From Mycolicibacterium peregrinum (GTDB lineage: Bacteria; Actinomycetota; Actinomycetes; Mycobacteriales; Mycobacteriaceae), in contig NZ_LZSY01000193.1 in NCBI RefSeq assembly GCF_001665625.1, positions 1-45,934 on the forward strand: a stretch of DNA of 45,934 bases. The letters are read 5' to 3'. The notes below the pieces were generated by a model. The model searched no databases. It was not told where the DNA came from and saw only the letters and a list, made by a program, of their open reading frames with translations. Position numbers and translations under genes: made by a program. Below are positions 8,568 through 16,162 of the stretch, piece after piece; positions within the stretch are counted from its first letter, which is position 1; each line of letters starts with the position of its first letter.

Positions 8568-10069
8568 CCGGCCTGGCGCGCCGCTGCGTGCGTGCCGGCG
8601 CGGCGCCCGAAGAACGACCCTTCGCCGAGCTGCACTCCGCTGGCGTAGCCCTCGCCGTCCTGGGCGATGTTGGACGCGCAGGCGCCCGCCGCGTACAGGC
8701 CCGTGATGACGCTGCCGTCCTCACGCAGCACCTCGCCGTCGATGGAGACCGTCAACCCGCCCATCGTGAATCCCGAATACATGGCGATCCCGAGCGACAG
8801 GTCGAACGCCGCGTACGGCCCGCTGTCCTGCACCGCGATGTAGTCGGGTTGCTTGTGGAAGTCGGGATCTTCACCGTTGGCCGCGTTCTTGTTGTAGCGA
8901 TCGAGGGTGGCGGCCAGGTTGCCGGCCGGGATGCCCAGTGCCTCTTCGACTTCGGCGATCGTCTCGTAGCCGTCGATGAACTTGATGAGCGGCATGGCCG
9001 GCATCTCCATGTGTTGCTCATCCACGATGAGGTACGCCTGCTGGTCAGGCTGTCGCAGAACGAATGCCGAGGTACGCGAGTGGTAGGAGTCCTCGGTGAC
9101 GAAGCGTTGGCCCTGGTTGTTGACGATCACGCCGGTCAGCAGGATCTCCGGCGGGTAGGCCGCGGCGGTGATGAACAACTGGTCCATGCCGTTGGCCACG
9201 CCGCCTGCCGCGACACCCATCCGGATACCCAGGCCGTCGTCGTTGGGGTTGCCCAGGATGTAGGGCTCCACCTCACCGTGGTGCTTGGTGCGACGTTTCT
9301 TGCCGAGCGCCGGGGTGTACTCGGCGACCATCTCGGGGTTCATCGCGAATCCGCCGGCCGTGATGATGACCGATTTCGCTTTCACACAACCGGTTTCGCC
9401 GAAATGCTTCCACTTCACCCCGACCACTGGGCGGTCATCCGCACTGCCGTCGACGATCAGGTTGGTGGCACCCACCTCATAGCGGATCGTGACGCCCAGC
9501 GTCTCAGCGCGTTTCAGCAGGAGATCGATCACCATCGCCGCGCCGCCCAACTCACCGGGCACGGGAACCGAGTGCCCGCGGGGCGCCGGCTCGGCCTTCT
9601 CGGTGAACGGCCAGACCTTCTCGTTGCCGGTGTAGGACAGCCCCTCGGTACCCGGCGGGACCACCACCTTGCCCGGGTAGAAGCTGCGCTCGAACTGAAA
9701 GCCCAGTGCCTCAAGCCAATTGAAATGCTCGACACTGCCGTCGCTGTAGGCACGGATCTTGGCCAGATCGGGTTCGCGCGAGACGGCGACCAGATACTTG
9801 TACATCTCCTCGGCGGTGTCGGGATGCCCGGTGGCCTCCTGCACCGCGGTGCCGCCGCCGAGATAGAAGTGCCCGCCCGCCATCGCGGTGGTGCCGCCGG
9901 CCGCCGCGGCCTTCTCCAACACCAGGACCCGGGCGCCCTCGGCGGCAGCACTGACCGCTGCACAACCTCCGGCGATGCCGAATCCGATCACCACGACATC
10001 GAACTCGTCGGACCAGGATCCGACGGCGTCGACCTCGGAGGCCTCTAGGACCGCGGGGATTTCCTTCAC
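8564..10069 (-). CDS. FAD-dependent oxidoreductase, probable 3-ketosteroid delta4-(5alpha)-dehydrogenase type (Rv1817-like)
   Basis: This 501-residue flavoprotein belongs to the fumarate reductase/3-ketosteroid dehydrogenase superfamily. The N-terminal Rossmann motif VVVIGFGIAGG (about 25-35) binds FAD, and a second FAD-contacting segment GLYAAGACAS lies near 458-466. Y329 (in EDSYHSRT), Y475 and S477 (in GEGYASG) fall where I recall the catalytic Tyr319, Tyr466 and Ser468 of the Rhodococcus jostii delta4-(5alpha)-dehydrogenase, with a constant offset of 9-10 residues. The GTG start at 10067-10069 forms a GTGA overlap with the upstream VOC gene, so the two are translationally coupled. A consensus KstR operator precedes the pair. 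Steroid specificity is inferred; the general flavoprotein call is firm. Confidence 0.88.
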   Translation of the reverse strand: MKEIPAVLEASEVDAVGSWSDEFDVVVIGFGIAGGCAAVSAAAEGARVLVLEKAAAAGGTTAMAGGHFYLGGGTAVQEATGHPDTAEEMYKYLVAVSREPDLAKIRAYSDGSVEHFNWLEALGFQFERSFYPGKVVVPPGTEGLSYTGNEKVWPFTEKAEPAPRGHSVPVPGELGGAAMVIDLLLKRAETLGVTIRYEVGATNLIVDGSADDRPVVGVKWKHFGETGCVKAKSVIITAGGFAMNPEMVAEYTPALGKKRRTKHHGEVEPYILGNPNDDGLGIRMGVAAGGVANGMDQLFITAAAYPPEILLTGVIVNNQGQRFVTEDSYHSRTSAFVLRQPDQQAYLIVDEQHMEMPAMPLIKFIDGYETIAEVEEALGIPAGNLAATLDRYNKNAANGEDPDFHKQPDYIAVQDSGPYAAFDLSLGIAMYSGFTMGGLTVSIDGEVLREDGSVITGLYAAGACASNIAQDGEGYASGVQLGEGSFFGRRAGTHAAARQAG

Positions 10070-10560
10070 TGCTGCTCCTGTTTCACATACTCGAAGAACG
10101 CCCGGATCTCGGGCGGGATGTAAGCGATCTCCAGATACGGCACCCCGGCTCCGGCGGCCGACAGGTAGGCGAATTTCATTCCCCCGGGCATCTCGCCCTG
10201 ACACACCGCCGGGGTCCCGTCGTCTTCGGCGTCGCGCACCCGTGCGTCGAACGCCGCCGGGTCGGCTGCCTCGACACAGATGTGGTGCAGGCCGGACCCG
10301 TGCGCTTCGAGGAACTCCGTGTAGACACTCTCACCGCTCACCGGTGCGATCAGTTCCAGTTGGGTGTCACCGGCGTAGCTCAGCGAGATGTCGGCCACGA
10401 AATCGGCAGGCTTGCCGCGGTATTGACACGTCTCAGGGCCGAAATGCACCGCAGGCATGCGCACCCACCGTCGCGCGCCCAGCAGGGTGGACAGGGCCTG
10501 TTCGGTGGCAGCCAGGTCAGCGGTGACCCAGGCGATCTGGACAGGTGTCTGATTAAGCAT
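10066..10560 (-). CDS. VOC (glyoxalase/epimerase-like) family protein
   Basis: This protein of about 164 residues has the two-module vicinal-oxygen-chelate fold: it starts PVQIAWVTADL and contains LELIAP, GLHHICVEA and YLEIAY segments, which supply the usual metal-ligand positions (the His pair in LHHI and the Glu in LEIAY). Family members include methylmalonyl-CoA epimerase and glyoxalases; the exact reaction is unknown. The ATG at 10558-10560 was chosen as giving the typical family start MLNQTPVQIAW; a GTG 21 bases upstream is an alternative. The stop overlaps the GTG of the flavoprotein gene. The KstR box 35 bases upstream suggests a sterol-catabolic role, perhaps acting on a steroid-ring or acyl-CoA intermediate. 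Confidence 0.85.
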   Translation of the reverse strand: MLNQTPVQIAWVTADLAATEQALSTLLGARRWVRMPAVHFGPETCQYRGKPADFVADISLSYAGDTQLELIAPVSGESVYTEFLEAHGSGLHHICVEAADPAAFDARVRDAEDDGTPAVCQGEMPGGMKFAYLSAAGAGVPYLEIAYIPPEIRAFFEYVKQEQQ

Positions 10561-10594
10561 CGCGATGAGAATATCGCCCACCCGCCTGGATGGC

Positions 10595-10608
10595 TAGAAC
10601 GTGTTCTA
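10595..10608. promoter_or_regulatory. Consensus KstR operator
   Basis: The sequence TAGAACGTGTTCTA fits the KstR consensus TNNAACNNGTTNNA at every fixed position. It lies inside a 7-base-arm inverted repeat, CTAGAAC-GT-GTTCTAG (10594-10609). It sits in the 65-base gap upstream of the VOC-flavoprotein pair. KstR is the TetR-family repressor of cholesterol catabolism in mycobacteria and is derepressed by a CoA-thioester sterol intermediate. KstR control of this pair is inferred from the motif. Confidence 0.75.
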
Positions 10609-10625
10609 GTTAGGGGAACGGCGAG

Positions 10626-11324
10626 TCACGGCTGCCCGACGAGATTCGACACCTCGCCGGCGAGCGGTGCGCCGTCACTGCGGGCCTGGACGCTGGCGTT
10701 CTGCCAGGAGACCGCGGCCGGATAGTTACCCCACGTGCTGTTGAACATTCCCACGATGGCAGCACGACCATCGGGGGTGACGATGTATACCGGACCACCG
10801 GAATCGCCTTTTTGACTCACCACGCCGTTGGCCATCGTGAACCAGCCGTTGTTCACGGCCTCGACAGTGCCGCAGGTCTCTCCGGTCACCACCCCGAAGT
10901 GACAGACCGGGGCGCCGGGCGTCGGCACCACGGCGGGATCCTCGACCAGCATCCGCCCACCCGGCAGGATGTTGTTCACCACGACATCGCCTGCCAGTTG
11001 GATGGTCTCCCAATCGGAGATCATGTGATTGGTGTCGACCGTGGCCCCGTCGGGCGTGTTGTCGCGGTAAGAACCCATGTGCCCGATGAAATTGCCGTCC
11101 CGGTCGTTCACCGGCCCACCGCCGCGGCAGTGCCCGGCGGTGAATCCGACCCGGCTCCCCGGGTCCACGAAGCCGAGGGTGCACAGATTGGTGCCTTGGC
11201 GAATCTCCATCCCGGGGTACACCAGCGAACCCGCCGCAGCCGCCGTCGGTACCGGACATGCCAGCAGCCCCGCCGCCGGCACCACCGCCATCGCCCGTAT
11301 CGCCCCACCAAGCCAACTGTTCAC
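10626..11324 (-). CDS. Secreted chymotrypsin-like serine protease (Rv1815-like)
   Basis: This 232-residue exported protein has a signal peptide with a hydrophobic core (about 8-24) and a likely cleavage near AAA/AG at 31. The mature part shows an S1-type catalytic triad: H65 in FTAGHC, D104 in SDWETIQL and S175 in KGDSGGP. Cysteines C48/C66 and C141/C151 are placed to form the two disulfides common in bacterial trypsin-like enzymes. Its length and synteny match M. tuberculosis Rv1815 (221 aa). The GTG start at 11322-11324 follows a good AGGGAGG ribosome site. The substrate is unknown. Transcription would run towards the KstR site and VOC gene, but the gap and operator suggest a separate unit. 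Confidence 0.88.
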   Translation of the reverse strand: MNSWLGGAIRAMAVVPAAGLLACPVPTAAAAGSLVYPGMEIRQGTNLCTLGFVDPGSRVGFTAGHCRGGGPVNDRDGNFIGHMGSYRDNTPDGATVDTNHMISDWETIQLAGDVVVNNILPGGRMLVEDPAVVPTPGAPVCHFGVVTGETCGTVEAVNNGWFTMANGVVSQKGDSGGPVYIVTPDGRAAIVGMFNSTWGNYPAAVSWQNASVQARSDGAPLAGEVSNLVGQP

Positions 11325-11446
11325 GGCCGGCCTCCCTCGTTTTCGGACGTGGTGAAAGTCACCCTACCGACTTCAATATCGGTCAGGCGGCAACTTCGTT
11401 ACCGGGGGTACCCACGACGCGCGAGATCCAATGCCAGAAACGACGA

Positions 11447-11472
11447 CGGCCCGGACCAAGTGGTCCGGGCCG
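11447..11472 (-). terminator. GC-rich hairpin terminator of the lectin-LysM gene
   Basis: A perfect 11-bp stem (CGGCCCGGACC / GGTCCGGGCCG) with an AAGT loop lies 28 bases downstream of the lectin-LysM stop codon. There is no U-tract, as is common for mycobacterial hairpin terminators. Confidence 0.65.
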
Positions 11473-11499
11473 CGCGTCCGTTCAGGTCTTCCGTTCAGG

Positions 11500-12108
11500 T
11501 CACGGAATCGTCAAGACCTGGCCGGGGTGAATCAGATCGGGATTGGCGATGCCGCTGGCATCGGCGATCTGCTGGTAGCGGTTGCCATCGCCGTAGAAGC
11601 GCTCGGCGATCGCCCACAGGGTGTCGCCGGACACCACGGTGTAGGTGCGCGGCTCGGGAGCCGGCGGGGGTGGCGGCGGCGCTGCCGGCTCGGGTGCGGC
11701 CACGGGCTCCTCGACAGCGGCCGGGGCAACCTCAACCTCGGGCGCGGCGGCCTCGGGCGCCGGTGGCGGCGGCTCGGAAGTCTCGGTCTTGGACGACCAT
11801 GCGGGACCGTCCGCGGCGTACAGCACCAGGTTGCGGTCGTCCTGGAGAACCAGCTTGACGTCCTTCTTGCCCTTGGTGTCGGTGTGCCACACCGGCTTCT
11901 CCGAGGTGTACAGCACGAAGTTGCCGTCGGTCTGTACCTCGGCGCGCACCACGTCCTGGCCGTTGGTGGAAGTAGACCAGACCGCTTGGCCACGTGCCTC
12001 CAACACGAGGTTGCCGTCATCCTGCAACGTCAGCGTGTACGCGCCGTTGTTGGAGGTGAGCGAACCACCCTTCTCCAGCTTCTGTCCTTCGGTCAGTGTG
12101 TCTCCCAC
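11500..12108 (-). CDS. Bulb-type mannose-binding lectin with C-terminal LysM domain
   Basis: This 202-residue protein has a monocot-mannose-binding (bulb-type) lectin domain at residues ~1-108. It shows three sugar-site motifs of the QxDxNxVxY type: Q29-D31-N33-V35 (with E37 replacing Tyr), Q59-D61-N63-V65-Y67 and Q89-D91-N93-V95-Y97. A Pro/Ala/Glu-rich linker (about 112-152) leads to a LysM peptidoglycan-binding domain (155-202, YTVVSGDTLWAIAERFYGDG). M. smegmatis has a very similar LysM lectin that binds mannose. The GTG start at 12106-12108 has an AAGGGG ribosome site and gives the family start MGDTLTEGQKLE. No signal peptide is visible, so how it reaches the cell wall is unclear. Confidence 0.9.
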   Translation of the reverse strand: MGDTLTEGQKLEKGGSLTSNNGAYTLTLQDDGNLVLEARGQAVWSTSTNGQDVVRAEVQTDGNFVLYTSEKPVWHTDTKGKKDVKLVLQDDRNLVLYAADGPAWSSKTETSEPPPPAPEAAAPEVEVAPAAVEEPVAAPEPAAPPPPPPAPEPRTYTVVSGDTLWAIAERFYGDGNRYQQIADASGIANPDLIHPGQVLTIP

Positions 12109-12400
12109 GCATTGCCCCTTTCGTGACCGTGATCCGGGTTGTCGCACCCGGGTTCTGTCGACCTTACTGACTTCGAGTTTGCTTTGGTGCTATTCGGCTC
12201 GGCTCGAATTCAAACGTCCAACCAACACTGGGAAACGCCGGGTATCTGGACGGCAGACGGCGCAAATCGGCGGCGCCCGGCGTGTCGCACATCGAGCCGC
12301 GGCTACCGATCAGCCCGAGTCAGTCGGAATCGTAGGTTGCGTCAATTCACATGCCGGCCAATGATTCTGGCCGCACGTTCGAGAACTGGGCCGACCCGTG
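12109..12400. other. 292-base intergenic region upstream of the lectin gene
   Basis: No convincing gene lies here; short frames in it have no codon structure like the neighbours. It must contain the lectin promoter and 5' leader. A 6-bp inverted repeat CCGGGT-TGTCGC-ACCCGG at 12134-12151 lies in the probable leader. The part next to 12400 follows the stop of the desaturase gene. Confidence 0.5.
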
Positions 12401-13306
12401 TCAGCCGACCGGCTGTGTTTCGGAAGATTCGGCTGGCTGCCAGCCGGGTGGGCCGAATACGAAGCCCAACCGGTCACGCAGACGGCGGGCCCGCCGCACG
12501 TCGCGGGCGATCGCCACGTACTCGTGGGTCTGCAGTTTCCAGATGTTGAAGGTGTTGACCGGCTTGGTCAGCCCGTAGTGCGGACGGAACACCTCCGGCT
12601 GGAACGTTCCGAACATCCGGTCCCAGATGATGAGGATGCCGCCGTAGTTGCGGTCCAGGTACAACTGGTCGCGCCCGTGGTGCACCCGGTGATGTGAGGG
12701 TGTGTTGAAGATGAATTCGATTGGCCGCCACAACTTTCCGACCCACTCAGTGTGCACCCAGAACTGGTAGACCAGGTTCAGCGAAAAGCTGGCGAACACC
12801 AGCCACGGCGGAATCCCGAGCAGGGGCAACGGAATCCAGGCCAGGATCTCACCGCTGTTGTTCCATTTCTGGCGCAGCGCGGTTGCGAAGTTGTAGTACT
12901 CACTGGAGTGGTGGGCCTGATGCGTCGCCCAGATCAACCGCACCCGGTGCGCAATGCGGTGGTAGGTGTAAAACAGCAGGTCCACCCCGACGATCGCGAC
13001 CACCCAGGTGTACCACCGGTCCCCCGGCAGGTGCCACGGTGCCAGGTAGGCGTAGATGGCGGCGTAGCCCAGCAGCGCCAGCAGTTTCCATCCGGCAGTG
13101 GTGAGGATCGACACCAGACCCATCGAGATGCTCGCCCAGGCATCGCGGGTGTCGAACGCGCCTGCGGGCTGTCGTTGGGATTCGATGTGCTCCAGGCGAC
13201 GGGCGGCGAGCCATTCCACGGTCAACAACACCAGGAAGAACGGAATCGCGAAGAACACCGGATCCCGCATCGGCGGGGGCAGGAAGTCCAGGACGGACCC
13301 GATCAT
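12401..13306 (-). CDS. erg3: Sterol desaturase / fatty acid hydroxylase family membrane enzyme (Rv1814-like)
   Basis: This 301-residue membrane diiron enzyme belongs to the sterol desaturase/fatty-acid hydroxylase superfamily. Membrane helices lie at about 16-32, 58-90, 100-115 and 158-180. The histidine clusters are HRIAH (116-120), HQAHH (129-133) and HHRVHH (205-210), which would bind two irons. The length and synteny with the Rv1815-like protease match M. tuberculosis erg3 (Rv1814, 300 aa). The ATG start at 13304-13306 follows GAGGAG; longer in-frame extensions read into the divergent promoter and look spurious. Mycobacteria do not make sterols through a full pathway, so the real substrate may be another lipid or a host sterol. 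Confidence 0.88.
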   Translation of the reverse strand: MIGSVLDFLPPPMRDPVFFAIPFFLVLLTVEWLAARRLEHIESQRQPAGAFDTRDAWASISMGLVSILTTAGWKLLALLGYAAIYAYLAPWHLPGDRWYTWVVAIVGVDLLFYTYHRIAHRVRLIWATHQAHHSSEYYNFATALRQKWNNSGEILAWIPLPLLGIPPWLVFASFSLNLVYQFWVHTEWVGKLWRPIEFIFNTPSHHRVHHGRDQLYLDRNYGGILIIWDRMFGTFQPEVFRPHYGLTKPVNTFNIWKLQTHEYVAIARDVRRARRLRDRLGFVFGPPGWQPAESSETQPVG

Positions 13307-13381
13307 GTGGACTCCTCGTTGAGCTGGGCGAACTCTCCTACGGTACTCACCCACCAAAGCCGGCTCGGATAGGTTTGTCCG

Positions 13382-13717
13382 GTGCAGAAGTGGGCGTTGC
13401 TGATCGCGGCCGTCATCACCGAAGTCACCGCCACGCTGTCGCTGCGCGCGGCCCAGGACCATTCGGGATGGCTGGCGCTGGTGGTGTCCGGCTACCTGGC
13501 CGCGTTCGTGTTGCTGACCCTGGTGCTGCGGGCGGGCATGCCAGTCGGCGTCGCCTACGGAATCTGGGGTGCGCTGGGTACCGCGGCGACGGCCGTGCTG
13601 GCCGCGGCGTTGTTCGGCGACCCGTTCACCTGGCCGATCGTGGCGGGTATCGGTCTGATCATCGCCGGCGTGCTGCTGGTCGAACTCGGGTCGCACCCGC
13701 GTCAGGCCGAATCATGA
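13382..13717 (+). CDS. Small multidrug resistance (SMR) transporter subunit 1
   Basis: This 111-residue protein has four membrane helices. The essential proton/substrate glutamate of the family is E14 (AVITEVTATLSLRAA), and the helix-4 region GLIIAGVLLVELG is typical. The GTG start at 13382 is close to the divergent desaturase promoter. Its stop overlaps the start of a second SMR gene as ATGA, so the pair is translated together. Paired SMR proteins (EbrAB/YkkCD style) work as heterodimers with the subunits in opposite topologies; that is the likely arrangement here. Substrates could be quaternary ammonium compounds or guanidinium-like cations. Confidence 0.9.
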   Translation: MQKWALLIAAVITEVTATLSLRAAQDHSGWLALVVSGYLAAFVLLTLVLRAGMPVGVAYGIWGALGTAATAVLAAALFGDPFTWPIVAGIGLIIAGVLLVELGSHPRQAES

Positions 13718-14052
13718 TGTGGCTGGCCCTCACCGGAGCGATCCTGGTCGAGGTGTTCGCCACGCTCGGGCTGCGCGCCTCGGACGGATTCCGGCGCAAG
13801 GCGTGGATCGTGCCGGTGATCGCCGGCTACGTACTGTCGTTCTACCTGCTGTGGCTGGCCCTGTCGTTGGGGGTGCCCGTGGGCATCGCCTACGGCATCT
13901 GGACTGCGTGCGGGGTCGCGCTGGTCGCGATCATCGCCCGGTTCTTGTTCCGGGAACCGCTGACCCCGGTGATGCTGCTCGGTATCGCGCTAATCGTGTC
14001 GGGTGTGTTCACGATCGAGCTGGCCGGCATCGGCCCTGAGACGGTGCCCTGA
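13714..14052 (+). CDS. Small multidrug resistance (SMR) transporter subunit 2
   Basis: This 112-residue, four-helix SMR protein has the key glutamate at E13 (GAILVEVFATLGLRAS) and the helix-3 motif GVPVGIAYGIWTACG, which it shares with subunit 1 (GMPVGVAYGIWGALG). The start is one of two adjacent ATGs (13714 or 13717) overlapping the stop of subunit 1. Its last 63 bases overlap, on the opposite strand, the 3' end of the MFS gene. Only two positive residues lie near its N-terminal loops, so charge bias for opposite insertion of the two subunits could be tested by topology prediction. Confidence 0.9.
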   Translation: MMWLALTGAILVEVFATLGLRASDGFRRKAWIVPVIAGYVLSFYLLWLALSLGVPVGIAYGIWTACGVALVAIIARFLFREPLTPVMLLGIALIVSGVFTIELAGIGPETVP

Positions 14053-15225
14053 CTCGGTTACTGCCGACGGCCGCCCCGGCAGCACCCCGGCCAGCAGCGC
14101 GGCCACCAACCCGGCCAGCGGTACGACCAGGAGACCGACCCGCAACCCCGCCGCATCGGCGACGAGCCCCACCAGTAGTGGCGCACCGAAGAAACCCACC
14201 CGCATGAGCCAGGTGACCACGGTCAGACCGGTCCCCGGTCGCAACCCCGGCAGCTGATCGGCGCCGTGCATCGCAGCCGGCACCAGGGTGGCCACTCCCA
14301 GACCAGCCAGCGCGAAACCGGCGATCGTCGTGGCGATGTTCGGGAAGGCCAGCGCGGTCCCCATCCCGGCGGCGGCGATCACGCCGCCCGCCCGTGCCAC
14401 CGTCGCCTCGCCGAACCGGTCGACCAGCCGGTCGCCGATCACCCGTCCCACGAACATGAAGCCGACCAGCGCGATGTATCCGAAGACCGCGACGGCAGGC
14501 GGCGTGTGCAGGTAATCGCGCAGATACAGCGTGGCCCAGGAACTCCCGGAATCCTCGACGGTGGCGCCCACGATCGCGATCAGCACCAGGGCCAGCAGGA
14601 TCAGGTACACCCGCGGCCCCGCCCTCGTTCCGGCCGGTGCATGCGCTGCCGGATGATCGTCATGGTCGGGTCCGGGCAGCAGGTAGCGGTAGGCGACCAC
14701 CGCCACCGCGCTCAACAACACGGCGGCCACCGAGAGATGGATGGCCCGCGGGATTCCCAGGGCAATCGCTCCGGCACCGGTGAGACCACCGAGGATCGCG
14801 CCTGCAGCCCATACCGCATGCAGTGAGTTGATGATCGACCGGCCGTGTTCGCGCTGCAGCCGCAGTCCGTGTGCGTTCTGCGCGACATCCACCACCGAAT
14901 CGCAGGCCCCGGCCAAAAACAACGCGGCGGCCAGCAGCAGTGGGGTGCTCGCCATGCCGGCTGCGACGACGAAGGCGGCCAGCGCCACGGTGCCGATGAC
15001 CGCCACCCGCGCGCTGCGGAACCGTCGGATCAGGGTCGCCGCGGTCAATCCCGCCACCAGCGCGCCGCCCGAGAACGAGGCGACGGCCGCGCCGTACACG
15101 GCATTGGTCAGGTGAAGGTCGCTCTTGATCTCCGGATAGCGCGGCAGCAGATTGGCGAAGATCGCGCCGTTGGTCAGGAACAGCGCCCCGACCGCGATCC
15201 GGGCCCGGCGCAACGCGGATGCCAC
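13990..15225 (-). CDS. MFS transporter
   Basis: This 411-residue major facilitator protein has about twelve hydrophobic helices. The family loop motif between helices 2 and 3 is present in relaxed form (GLTAATLIRRFRSARV), and the helix 8-9 loop reads GRVIGDRLVDRFGEATVARAG. The GTG start at 15223-15225 gives the typical N-terminus ALRRARIAVGALFLTNGAIFANLLPR. The C-terminal ~20 residues are coded opposite the end of SMR subunit 2. A function in sugar, drug or metabolite movement cannot be separated from sequence. A short gap (28 bases) separates it from the SDR-TetR unit upstream. Confidence 0.85.
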   Translation of the reverse strand: MASALRRARIAVGALFLTNGAIFANLLPRYPEIKSDLHLTNAVYGAAVASFSGGALVAGLTAATLIRRFRSARVAVIGTVALAAFVVAAGMASTPLLLAAALFLAGACDSVVDVAQNAHGLRLQREHGRSIINSLHAVWAAGAILGGLTGAGAIALGIPRAIHLSVAAVLLSAVAVVAYRYLLPGPDHDDHPAAHAPAGTRAGPRVYLILLALVLIAIVGATVEDSGSSWATLYLRDYLHTPPAVAVFGYIALVGFMFVGRVIGDRLVDRFGEATVARAGGVIAAAGMGTALAFPNIATTIAGFALAGLGVATLVPAAMHGADQLPGLRPGTGLTVVTWLMRVGFFGAPLLVGLVADAAGLRVGLLVVPLAGLVAALLAGVLPGRPSAVTESGHRLRADAGQLDREHTRHD

Positions 15226-15253
15226 TGAGCCGACACTACTGCGCGTCCCCGGG

Positions 15254-16162
15254 TCAGTAGACCGCCGGCACCAACCGTTCGCTGACCTGCCACAGGTCTG
15301 CCGCCTTGGCCTCGTCGTAGGAATCTCGTGAGGAACGGATCCGGCGGGTGCCTTCGAAGTACGCGCCGGTGACGCCGTCTAGGACCGGATCGGTGACCAG
15401 CGCGGCGAGATTGGCGCCGGAGCGTCGGATGCTGTTGACGTTGGGCAGTACCCGCAGGGCCGGCATGAGCACGCGCCAGGCCAGCCGCTGGATGCCCGAA
15501 TAGTCCCTGGCGAGCCCCGAACCCGGCATCAGGCCGGGGTCGAACGCGTTGACCGTGATTCCGCCGGACCCGTGGCCCAGCCGCCGGTCCAACTCGTAGC
15601 TGAACAGCATGTTGCACAGTTTGGAGGTGGTGTAGCGACGCCGACCTTCTTCGCCGGTCAGCCCGCCGGGTGGCGGACGAAGAAGTTCCTCGGCCGAGTT
15701 AAATTGCGGCGCAGGCATACCCGTGAACCGATCCGGATCGTGGGTGCCGCTGCTGACCACCACGATTCGCGCCGGGGCAGTGAGCGCGGCGAGCAGCTGC
15801 TGCACCAGGGCGAAATGACCGAGATGGTTGACGCCGAAGGTCATCTCGTAGCCGTCCACCGTCGTCTGGGCGCCTGCGACCAACTGGAGTCCGGCGTTGC
15901 ACACCAGCGCGTGCAGCGGCGGTAGGTCGCGGTGCGGCAAACCGGCGGCGAAGTTCCGCACCGACTGCAGCGATGCCAGGTCGAGCTCACCCACCGTGGT
16001 ACGTCCGGGACAGTCCAGGCGAGCCGCCGCCTCGGCGCCACGGTCGGCGTCGCGCACCGCGAGCACCACATGCCAACCCGGATCGGATTCCAGGAGAGTC
16101 CGGGCGCATTCGAAGCCCAGCCCCGTGTTCGCGCCGGTGATGATCACGGTCTTGTCGGTCAC
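15254..16162 (-). CDS. Short-chain dehydrogenase/reductase (protochlorophyllide reductase/retinol dehydrogenase-like)
   Basis: This 302-residue SDR has a TGANTGLG cofactor motif at about residues 9-16 (TGxxxGxG), a NAG-type segment (VCNAG), a catalytic serine region (VVVSSGTHD) and YTTSK (YxxxK). The sequence style matches the large SDR group annotated as protochlorophyllide-reductase-like or retinol-dehydrogenase-like, which are NADP-dependent. The GTG start at 16160-16162 forms a GTGA overlap with the stop of the upstream TetR gene, so it is probably co-regulated through the operator at 16778. The substrate is unknown. Confidence 0.88.
   Translation of the reverse strand: MTDKTVIITGANTGLGFECARTLLESDPGWHVVLAVRDADRGAEAAARLDCPGRTTVGELDLASLQSVRNFAAGLPHRDLPPLHALVCNAGLQLVAGAQTTVDGYEMTFGVNHLGHFALVQQLLAALTAPARIVVVSSGTHDPDRFTGMPAPQFNSAEELLRPPPGGLTGEEGRRRYTTSKLCNMLFSYELDRRLGHGSGGITVNAFDPGLMPGSGLARDYSGIQRLAWRVLMPALRVLPNVNSIRRSGANLAALVTDPVLDGVTGAYFEGTRRIRSSRDSYDEAKAADLWQVSERLVPAVY

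Noticed and set aside
12109..13307. CRISPR, tRNA or riboswitch elements in the gaps
   Set aside because: No regular direct repeats, cloverleaf or long conserved leader was seen in any gap in the window; gaps are shorter than 300 bases.
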